Source of the DNA: [Actinomadura] parvosata subsp. kistnae
Lineage (GTDB): Bacteria; Actinomycetota; Actinomycetes; Streptosporangiales; Streptosporangiaceae
Length of the DNA stretch: 64,000 nucleotides
NCBI RefSeq assembly: GCF_900323885.1
Contig: NZ_OOHJ01000005.1
Coordinates: 248,001 to 312,000, forward strand
Direction: 5' to 3'
Shown here: positions 43,034-50,156 of the stretch, one piece after another
How positions within the stretch are numbered: the first letter of the stretch is position 1
How the letters are laid out: each line of letters starts with the position of its first letter
Made by a program: the position numbers and the translations under genes
The notes under the pieces: generated by a model
Told to the model about the DNA's origin: nothing
The model's database searches: none
The model's input: the letters and a program-made list of their open reading frames with translations, nothing else

Positions 43034-43073
43034 CCGGCCACCCGGACGGGACCGCACCCGTCCGGGTGGCCGG
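43034..43073. terminator. 17-bp perfect hairpin
   Basis: CCGGCCACCCGGACGGG (43034-43050) pairs with 43057-43073 without mismatch, with loop ACCGCA. It lies downstream of the minus-strand gene ending at 43180 and is a likely terminator for it, with no U-run. Confidence 0.65.
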
Positions 43074-43121
43074 AGCCTCAGGGCCCGGGGCGGCCCGGTG
43101 GCCCCGGAGTGCCCTGAGGCT
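43074..43121. terminator. Second hairpin abutting the first
   Basis: AGCCTCAGGGC (43074-43084) pairs perfectly with GCCCTGAGGCT (43111-43121) across a 26-base GC-rich loop. It starts on the base after the first hairpin ends, so the two form a tandem structure between minus-strand genes. Confidence 0.5.
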
Positions 43122-43179
43122 GGGAGCGGCGGGAGGCTCGGGTGGCGTGAGCCCCTCCGCCGCGAGTGATGGGGCGGGG

Positions 43180-43890
43180 TCAGCCCGGCAGCCGCTCCAG
43201 CGGGCGCTTCCCGCCCTGCTCGCCGTCGTCGCCCCACGTCCCCGCCCCAGGCCCTGACATGTCTCCAGCCTCCGGGCCCGTCACGCCGTCCACCAAACCC
43301 GAGCCCGGCGCGCCGTCCACAAAACCCGTGCCCGGCGCGCTCTCCATCGCGCCCGCGTCCGGCGCGGCGCCCCGCCGCACGATGTCCACCGTGACGAACT
43401 GCGCCCGGTGCGGGTGCCGCCGCACCCGCACGGAAGCCGCGCAGCACGCCGCCGCTATTTCCGCCCCGAACGCCTCGAAGTCGTCCGCGCAAATCCCGGC
43501 CCGGAGCAGAATGTAGGCCCTTTCCCCGAACGCGGTCGGCGTTATCCAGAGGATCAGCGGAATTCGCCCCGCCCGCGTGTGCATGGACGTCTCCGAGCAC
43601 ACCCGCTGCAGCCGGTGCCGCGAGAACAGGCACCAGAAGTGCCGCAGAATCCATTTCCGCCCGGCCGGCACGGTGGCGGGCACGGAGACGGTGCCCGCCA
43701 GCGCGGCCGTGGCCCACCACATGCCCTGCCCCGCCGCCGTGACGATCGTGACCGCGGCCCCCACCGCGAGCACGAGCAGCACGATCTCCGTACGCCACCG
43801 CCACAGCCGTGTGAGCGGCCCCGGCCCCGGCTCCAGGAGCAGGTCGTCGACCGGCAGGTACGGGTTGTGGCGCGGATTACGCGGGAACAT
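43180..43890 (-). CDS. Membrane protein resembling the N-terminal part of an AICE/plasmid TraSA-type DNA translocase
   Basis: A 236-residue protein with two close helices (residues 30-75, EIVLLVLAVGAAVTIVTAAG and WWATAALAGTVSVPATV), then a segment LILWITPTAFGERAYILLRA, GICADDFEAFGAEIAAACCA. This order is what I recall from the region before the FtsK ATPase domain in actinomycete integrative-element transfer proteins. The ATPase domain itself is absent; the last 50 residues are a Gly/Asp-rich tail. It could be a truncated remnant or a stand-alone partner. The ATG at 43890 has GGGAG nine bases upstream and overlaps the previous gene. Confidence 0.55.
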   Translation of the reverse strand: MFPRNPRHNPYLPVDDLLLEPGPGPLTRLWRWRTEIVLLVLAVGAAVTIVTAAGQGMWWATAALAGTVSVPATVPAGRKWILRHFWCLFSRHRLQRVCSETSMHTRAGRIPLILWITPTAFGERAYILLRAGICADDFEAFGAEIAAACCAASVRVRRHPHRAQFVTVDIVRRGAAPDAGAMESAPGTGFVDGAPGSGLVDGVTGPEAGDMSGPGAGTWGDDGEQGGKRPLERLPG

Positions 43891-44140
43891 GGCGATCATC
43901 TCCCACCCCTGCCGGCTCGCCGGCGGCCCGCAGCTCGGCGAGCCGGGCCGCCTTGAGCGCGTCGAAGCGCGGGTCGCGGTAGCGCCGCGAGCCGAACCCC
44001 GTCTTGGTGACCGTCCACCCGTACTGGCGGGCCCGCTCGTCCTGGTCCGCGCACAACGCCCGGTCGGCGCGCGCCAGCCAGCCGCTGACGCAGGACCTGA
44101 TTCGCGATACTCGCTCGGTGACGTGAAGCATTTCGGCCAC
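43877..44140 (-). CDS. Small conserved actinomycete protein paired with the TraSA-like gene
   Basis: An 87-residue basic, cytoplasmic protein containing RIRSCVSGWLARADRALCAD, then ARQYGWTVTKTGFGSRRYRDP, which reads as well-conserved protein sequence. I do not know its function. It overlaps the TraSA-like gene by 14 bases, so the two are coupled. GGAGGGGG lies before a pair of GTGs (44143, 44140); 44140 gives the better spacing. Confidence 0.5.
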   Translation of the reverse strand: MAEMLHVTERVSRIRSCVSGWLARADRALCADQDERARQYGWTVTKTGFGSRRYRDPRFDALKAARLAELRAAGEPAGVGDDRHVPA

Positions 44141-44317
44141 CACTCCCCCTCCGTTTTTGTTCTTGTGAAACCCCTCATATCCGTTCGCAGGTTCGCTGCC
44201 GATAGGGCCAGTTTGCGCCGCCCCCGGCATTGCGGCGATAAAGCTGGCTCCCGAGTCGTTGGTTCGGTTTTCCGCACCCGTTGAGCGGGCGTGGGGCGGC
44301 GGGCTACCGTTTGCCAC

Positions 44318-45010
44318 GTGACGTCCTTCCGGGTGGTGATCGCCGAGGATCACCTGCTGGTACGGGCCGGGATCGAGGCACTGATCGCGACCGAGTCCGG
44401 GGCCGAGGTGGTCGGCGTCTGCTCGGGTTACGAGGCGCTGATGGAGTGCGTCGACCAGGAGAAGCCCGACGTCGTCGTCACCGACATCCGCATGCCGCCG
44501 ACGATGAGCGACGAGGGCATCAGGGCGGCCACGGCGTTGCGGGCCGGCCATCCGGACGTGGCGGTGCTGGTGCTGTCGCAGTTCCTCGACCCGACGTACC
44601 TGCTGGCCCTGATCGAGCAGGGCAGCAGCAGGCGCGGCTACCTGCTCAAGGAGCGCATCGCGGCGCCCGGCGAGCTGATCTCGGCGGTGCGCACGGTGGC
44701 GTCGGGCGGCTCGTTCATCGACCCGGTGGTGGTCGAGTCGCTGGTGGCGGCCAAGGCCCGCAACGACGCCGGCCTGCTGCGGCACCTGACGCCGCGCGAG
44801 CGCGAGACGCTGGCGGAGGTGGCCGCGGGCCGGTCGAACCTGGCGATCGCGACCGCGTTCAACGTCTCGGAGCGGGCGGTGGAGAAGTACATCAACTCGA
44901 TCTTCGTCAAGCTCGGCCTGCGCGGCGACCGCGACACCAACCGGAGGGTCAAGGCGGTCCTCATGTTCCTCGACTCGGGCCCGGGAGGAGGAGAAATCCG
45001 CCCGCGATAG
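44318..45010 (+). CDS. NarL/LuxR-type response regulator
   Basis: A 230-residue two-domain regulator. Residues 1-125 are a receiver (VVIAEDHLLVRAG acidic pocket, phospho-acceptor Asp in DVVVTDIRMPP, switch Lys in GYLLKERI). Residues 160-220 are a LuxR HTH (HLTPRERETLAEVAAGRSNL, AIATAFNVSERAVEKYINSI). It is the natural output partner for HisKA_3 kinases such as the tandem kinase two genes downstream. GTG 44318 was chosen because it places the receiver at the usual N-terminus. Confidence 0.9.
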   Translation: MTSFRVVIAEDHLLVRAGIEALIATESGAEVVGVCSGYEALMECVDQEKPDVVVTDIRMPPTMSDEGIRAATALRAGHPDVAVLVLSQFLDPTYLLALIEQGSSRRGYLLKERIAAPGELISAVRTVASGGSFIDPVVVESLVAAKARNDAGLLRHLTPRERETLAEVAAGRSNLAIATAFNVSERAVEKYINSIFVKLGLRGDRDTNRRVKAVLMFLDSGPGGGEIRPR

Positions 45011-45060
45011 TGATGGTGGCACCACCGACACGGCGCCGGTCGAGTGCGACGATCAGCGGT

Positions 45061-45444
45061 GTGGAGCAACACCTCGTGCGCGTTCTGGTGGTGGACGACC
45101 TGCCCTCGTTCCGCCGGGCCGTGACCGGCGTGATCGCGGTGGTGGACGGCTTCGAGCTGGCGGGGGAGGCGGCCAGCGGCGAGGAGGCGCTCGACTTCCT
45201 CCGGGACCACGCCGTCGGGATGGTGCTGATGGACGTGAACATGCCCGGCATGGGTGGGCTGGAGGCGGCCAGGACGATCAGGTTCCGCCATCCGGACGTG
45301 AAGGTGGTGCTGCTGTCGGTCAACAACACAGAGGATCTGCCTCGTGACGCGATGGTGATGGGCGCTCATTATCGGCACAAGGACCGCTTCGGCCCCGACG
45401 AACTGGAGGCGTTGTGGAGCGACGGGGGGCCCGCGGGCTCGTAG
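45061..45444 (+). CDS. Single-domain response regulator (receiver only)
   Basis: A 127-residue receiver with no output domain: acidic pair in RVLVVDDLPSF, phospho-acceptor in MVLMDVNMPGMGG, Ser in VVLLSVNN and Lys in HYRHKDRF. It ends where a linker to a HTH would begin. Such proteins act as phosphate carriers or bind target proteins. It starts 50 bases after the LuxR regulator and its end overlaps the kinase gene by 31 bases, so it belongs to that kinase's unit. GTG 45076 is an alternative start. Confidence 0.82.
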   Translation: MEQHLVRVLVVDDLPSFRRAVTGVIAVVDGFELAGEAASGEEALDFLRDHAVGMVLMDVNMPGMGGLEAARTIRFRHPDVKVVLLSVNNTEDLPRDAMVMGAHYRHKDRFGPDELEALWSDGGPAGS

Positions 45445-47921
45445 CCGGCCTGCGGGGGCACGAGATCATCGAGATCGGCGCGCCGGAGTGGGAGCGGCTG
45501 CGCACCTACATCCAGGCGGACCTGGTCGGCGTCGTGGTGGCCGCCGTCTGGATGGCGGTCCTGTGGGCGGGGGTCCGGAGGGAGGGGTGGCTGCTCGCCA
45601 TCGCCGCGCTGCTGCTCACGCTGGCGGCGTTCCTGCTGCGCGCCATCCACCTCATCCACCGCTACCGGCGCTTCGCCGCCGTCGTCGTCTTCGCGCTGGC
45701 GAACTGGATCGTGGCCGTGGCGGTCACCTCGGCGGTGCCGTTCGCGCTGGGCACGCTGGCGCTGGCGGTGCTGCTGCCGGTGCTGGTGGCCGTGCAGCAC
45801 ATGAACCACGAGCGGCTGTCGGCCATGCTCGGCGCGACGATGCTGGTCGGCACGGTGCTGGTGGTCGTGGGCAGCGTGACGCCGGGGGTCGGGCTGGAGC
45901 GGCTGATGCCGAAGTCGGTGACGGACGCGCTGGCGATCGCGTTCATCCCGTTCATCACGATTTTGGTGTCTCTGGCCGCCTGGCAGAACCACGGCATGCT
46001 CGTCGCCAGGACGGAGGCGCTGCGCGAGTCGCGCGCCCGGCTGGTCGCCGCCGCCGACCGCGAGCGCTGCCAGATCGAGCGCAACCTGCACGAGGGCGCC
46101 CAGCAGCGCCTGGCCGCGGCCGCCGAGCAGGCGCGCGAGGCCCGCCGGCTCCTGGACGACGACCCGCGGCGGGCCGGCCCGCTGCTGGCCCGCCTGTCGG
46201 ACGACCTCCAGGAGGCCAGCGCCGAGCTGCGCGGCCTGGCGCACGGCATCTACCCGCCCCAGCTCGGCCAGTACGGCCTGGAGACGGCGCTGCGCGCGGC
46301 CGCCCAGCACGCCCCGATCCCCGCCACCGTGCACGCCAGCGGCATCGGCCGCTACCCGCCCGAGATCGAGATCAACATCTACTTCTGCCTGCTGGAGGCC
46401 CTGCGCAACGCCGTCAAGCACGCGGGGGAGCGGGCCACCGTCGTCATCACCCTCCAGGACCGCAACGGCCTGTCGTTCGACTTCCGCGACACCGGCGCCG
46501 GCTGCGACCCCCGCCTCGTCCACACCGGCGCCGGCATGATCAACATGAACGACCGTCTCGGCGCCATCGGCGGCACCCTCACCGTCGACACCAGGCCGGG
46601 CGGCGGGCTGCGCCTGCACGGGCACCTGCCGCGGTCGGTGCTGGAGAGCGCCGGCGTGGAGCGCTCCAGCCAGGAGCCCGGCAGCGCGCTGCGCGGCGCG
46701 CTGCACGCCGTCTGGCACCTCATCGCCCGCCTCTACACGATCCTGCAGCGCAGCACCCACCCGCACCCCCAGCAGTACATCGTCACCGGCCTGCTGGCGA
46801 TCATGGGCGTCGCGCTCGGCGCCGGCGCGGTCGCCGCCGCCGTCTACGCCGGCGCGCACCGCATCTGGCTGCTCGCCCTGGCCGGCGGCTGCGGCCTGGT
46901 GACCGCCCTCGTCGTGGCGGCGCTGCGGGTCGTGCGCCGCCACCGCATCGAGCACGCCATCGGCCTGTCGGCCGCGATCACCTGGTGCTACGCGCTGACG
47001 CTGACCGCGATGGTGCCGGCCGCGCTGCCGTACGCGACGCTGGTGAGCGTGTCGCCGGTGCTGCTGTCGGTGGCGTTCCTGCCGCGCCGGCGCTTCAAGG
47101 TCGTCATGGCCGGTACGGTCGCCGTCGCCGTGGCCGTCACGCTCGCCGGCCGCCTGAGCCCCGGCATCGGCCTCACCCCCACGTGGCCGGTCACCGCCGT
47201 CGTCGCCGCCCTGGTGCTGCTGGCCCTGACGCGGGCCTCGTACCTGGCCTGGCACAACCACGTGATGCTGGTGGCCAGGGCGGAGGCGCTGCAGGAGTCG
47301 CGGGCCCGCCTGGTGGCGGCGGCCGACCGGGAGCGCCGCCAGATCGAGCGGAACCTGCACGACGGCGCCCAGCAGCGGCTCGTCGCCGCGGCCGTGCAGT
47401 CGAGGGTCGCCCAGCGGCTGATCGACGGCGACCCCGGCCAGGCGGTCCCCGTGCTCGCGCAGCTCTCGTCCGACCTGAGCGAGGCGCAGGCCGAGCTGCG
47501 CGACCTGGCGCACGGCATCTACCCGCCGCAGCTCGCCGAATCCGGGCTGGAGGCGGCGCTGCGGGCCGCCACCCGGCACTCGCCGCTGCCGACCGAGATC
47601 CGCGCCGCCGGCCTCGGCCGGTACCCGCCCGAGATCGAGATCAACGTCTACTTCTGCCTGCTGGAAGCGCTGCAGAACGCCAGCAAGCACGCCGGCGAGC
47701 AGGCCACCGTGACCATCGACCTGCACGAGCGGGACGGGCTCTGCTTCGACTTCGCCGACACCGGCATCGGCTGCCACCCCGGCCTGATCCCCACCGGGCA
47801 CGGCATCACCAACATGTACGACCGCGTGGGCGCCATCGGCGGCACCCTCACCATCGAGACCAGCCCCGGCGCGGGGCTGCGCCTGCACGGCCGCGTCCCG
47901 GCCGCGGCCCACCGCCCCTGA
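45414..47921 (+). CDS. Tandem double histidine kinase (two complete NarX/DesK-type modules in one protein)
   Basis: An 835-residue membrane protein made of two similar kinases. Module 1: helices at about 36-185, DHp with phospho-acceptor His226 in IERNLHEGAQQRL, and HATPase with Asn332 (EALRNAVKHAGE) and DTGAGCD. Module 2: helices at about 455-610, His649 in IERNLHDGAQQRL, Asn755 (EALQNASKHAGE) and DTGIGCH. Distances are identical, 423 residues between the two His and between the two Asn, so the copy arose by tandem duplication. Both look catalytically complete; module 1 has His-Glu where the family norm, kept in module 2, is His-Asp. The GTG start overlaps the receiver gene. Confidence 0.85.
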   Translation: MERRGARGLVAGLRGHEIIEIGAPEWERLRTYIQADLVGVVVAAVWMAVLWAGVRREGWLLAIAALLLTLAAFLLRAIHLIHRYRRFAAVVVFALANWIVAVAVTSAVPFALGTLALAVLLPVLVAVQHMNHERLSAMLGATMLVGTVLVVVGSVTPGVGLERLMPKSVTDALAIAFIPFITILVSLAAWQNHGMLVARTEALRESRARLVAAADRERCQIERNLHEGAQQRLAAAAEQAREARRLLDDDPRRAGPLLARLSDDLQEASAELRGLAHGIYPPQLGQYGLETALRAAAQHAPIPATVHASGIGRYPPEIEINIYFCLLEALRNAVKHAGERATVVITLQDRNGLSFDFRDTGAGCDPRLVHTGAGMINMNDRLGAIGGTLTVDTRPGGGLRLHGHLPRSVLESAGVERSSQEPGSALRGALHAVWHLIARLYTILQRSTHPHPQQYIVTGLLAIMGVALGAGAVAAAVYAGAHRIWLLALAGGCGLVTALVVAALRVVRRHRIEHAIGLSAAITWCYALTLTAMVPAALPYATLVSVSPVLLSVAFLPRRRFKVVMAGTVAVAVAVTLAGRLSPGIGLTPTWPVTAVVAALVLLALTRASYLAWHNHVMLVARAEALQESRARLVAAADRERRQIERNLHDGAQQRLVAAAVQSRVAQRLIDGDPGQAVPVLAQLSSDLSEAQAELRDLAHGIYPPQLAESGLEAALRAATRHSPLPTEIRAAGLGRYPPEIEINVYFCLLEALQNASKHAGEQATVTIDLHERDGLCFDFADTGIGCHPGLIPTGHGITNMYDRVGAIGGTLTIETSPGAGLRLHGRVPAAAHRP

Positions 47922-47995
47922 AGGCGGCTCCGAGTTCGTGCCACACCATCCCTGGGTAGGCCAGAGAGAGCTTGTGACCGTCGGGGGAGGTCACG

Positions 47996-50034
47996 ATGGA
48001 GGTCGCAGATCGCGGGAGCAGCGGGCTCACGTTCGGCATGCTCGATCCGGCGCCGGTGGCGGTGGCCGTGACACAGGGCCCGGAGCACCGGCTGATCTAC
48101 AGCAACGCGCTGTACCGGTCGATGGTCAGCGACCCACGCGGCGGGGCGCCCGTCGAGGAGGCGTTCACGGAAAGCGTGCTGCCGCACTACCGCGCCCTGT
48201 TCGACCACGTGTACGCCACGGGCGAGCCGGCCACCAGCAGCGCCCAGCCGTCCATGCCCATCCCCGGCAGCCGCGCGCCGGGAGAGCGGTTCTTCTCCTT
48301 CAGCCTGTCGCGGGTCGTCCTCGGCCCCGGCGAGCACGGCGTGCTCGTGGTCGTGATGGACGTCACCGAGCAGACCCACGCCGCCCGCCGGCTGACGGCC
48401 GTCGCCGAGGAACGCCTGCGCATCCTGCGCCGCTACGAGAGCCTCATCCGCGTCAGCGCCGACATCGTCTGGGTGACCAGCGGGGACGGCTTCGTGTCCG
48501 AGCCCAGCCCGAGCTGGGAGCGGGTCACCGGGATGCCGTGGGAGAAGTACCAGGGGCAGGGCTGGCTGCGGGCGGTCCACCCCGAGGACCGCCCGGCCAC
48601 CGTGAGGTCGTGGGCGCGGGCCGTCAAACGGGTCACCGAGATGTGGGAGCACGTCTACCGGCTGCGCACCGCCGACGGCAGCTACCGGCACTTCCAGCTC
48701 CGCGCCGTACCGATCTGCGAGGACGACCAGGTGGTCGAGTGGGTCGGCGCCAGCATCGACATCGAGCAGCAGTGGCAGGAGCAGCGGCGCCAGCGCCTGC
48801 TCGACCGCGCCGCCACCGCCACCGCGCAGCTGCGCGGCCTCGACGAGATGCTCGGCGCGCTGACCGGCGTCATCGTGCCCGAGCTGGCCGACGGCTGCGG
48901 CGTCTACCTCGTCACCGACCTCACCGACGAGCGGCACAGCGGCGCGCCGTTCATCGTCGAACGCCTGGCCACCGCCGCCCGCCCCGGCCTGAAACGGCTG
49001 CCCCCCTACAGCGAGGAGCAGCTGCGGGCCGGCAACACCTTCGTCAAGGCCGTGCGGCGCCGCCGCCCCGTCCAGAAGAGGTTCCCGGCCGGGTCGCCGC
49101 CGCCGGACGTCGCCCCCGCCGGCACGCTGCCGTGGCTGACGGCCAACGACGCCAACAGCGTGCTGGTGCTGCCGGTCGTGGTCGACGGCACCGTGCCCGC
49201 CGTCGTCTGCGCGGTGACGTGCGGCGACCGGCCGCCGATCAGCCAGGCCGACATCGGCCTGCTGAACCGCATGTTCGACCACGCCCACGACGCCCTCAGC
49301 CGGGCCATCCGCTACCAGCGCGCCCAGCAGATCGCGCTCGCCCTGCAGTACAGCCTGCTCGCCGAGCCGCCCCGCCTGCCCGGCCCGCGCATCGTGGCCC
49401 GCTACCGCGCCAGCCCCGCCGCCGCCGAGGTCGGCGGCGACTGGTACGACTCCTTCGTCCTGCCCGACGGCGTCCCCGTGATGGTCGTCGGCGACGTCGC
49501 CGGGCACGACCTCGGCGCCGCCGTGGCCATGAGCCAGCTGCGCAACATGCTGCGCGCCCTCGCGATGGACCGCCGCGAACCGCCCGGCGAGATCCTCACC
49601 CGCCTCAACATCGCCATGGAGTCCCTGTCGGACGACGTGACCGCCACCTGCGTGTACGCCCGCGTGGAAGCGGTCGGCGACGGCTACCGCCTCGAGTACG
49701 CCACCGCCGGCCACCCGCCGCCCCTGCTCGTCACCCCCGGCGACGGGGCCGCTTCCTGGAGGGCGGCGTCAGCCCGCTGCTCGGCTTCCCCCACTCCGGG
49801 GCGCGCCTGTCGGCGGTGGAGCCGCTGCCACCGGGCAGCACGCTCCTCCTCTACACCGACGGCCTCGTCGAACGGCCCGGCGAGCACCTCGACGAGGGCC
49901 TCGGCCGGCTGCTGCACCTGGCGGAGTCGCTGGCCGGCGAGCCGGTGGACCGCTTCTGCGACACGGTGGTCAGCGGCCTGCCCACCAGCGGCCTGGACGA
50001 CATCGCCGTGATGGCCCTGCGCGTGCCGTCGTGA
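47996..50034 (+). pseudogene. PAS-PAS-GAF-SpoIIE (PP2C-type) phosphatase interrupted by a frameshift
   Basis: The start is firm (GGGGGAGG seven bases before ATG). Residues 10-130 and 142-260 are PAS domains (SADIVWVTSGDGFVSEP), 280-435 a GAF domain, and from 460 a SpoIIE phosphatase (AEVGGDWYD, VVGDVAGHDLGAAV, YATAGHPPP). After VTPGDG, near residue 583 (about 49747), the frame is lost; the expected continuation RFLEGGVSPLLGF, LLLYTDGLVERP and SGLDDIAVMAL is present in the other frame up to 50034. One missing base explains it. Read in frame, translation ends at 50011 with nonsense sequence that lacks the last two metal Asp motifs. The intact protein would be about 679 residues and would dephosphorylate a STAS antagonist. 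Confidence 0.85.
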
Positions 50035-50156
50035 AACCCGCCCTCGCCGAACGCGCTCGCCGAACGCGCCCTTGCCGAGCCCCGCGCGCCCTCGCCGACC
50101 CGCCCCTGCCGAGCCCACCCTCGTCGAGGCCGCCCTCGCCGCCCTGACCTGGCGCG
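50035..50156. repeat. Degenerate short repeats between the phosphatase and LAL genes
   Basis: A spacer of 122 bp in which blocks like gccctcgccga and gcccctgccgag recur about seven times with varying length. No hairpin stands out. It again lies directly after a gene's stop. Confidence 0.55.

Larger units (their letters stand above)
42808..43179. other. Spacer with repeated motifs and two strong hairpins, no gene seen
   Basis: A spacer of 372 bp. The part near 42930-43040 repeats cggaaacgccgg- and gggctctg-like blocks several times. From 43034 two perfect-stem hairpins follow directly one after the other (listed separately). Reading frames here have no protein-like character. Confidence 0.6.

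Noticed and set aside
42830..43804. Long minus-strand frame overlapping the TraSA-like gene in another frame
   Set aside because: Gly/Arg-rich without motifs; the overlapping frame has membrane helices and family-like segments.
45369..47912. 847-codon minus-strand frame opposite the double kinase
   Set aside because: Its own repetitiveness merely reflects the duplicated kinase on the other strand; composition is His/Gln/Arg/Gly-rich without motifs.
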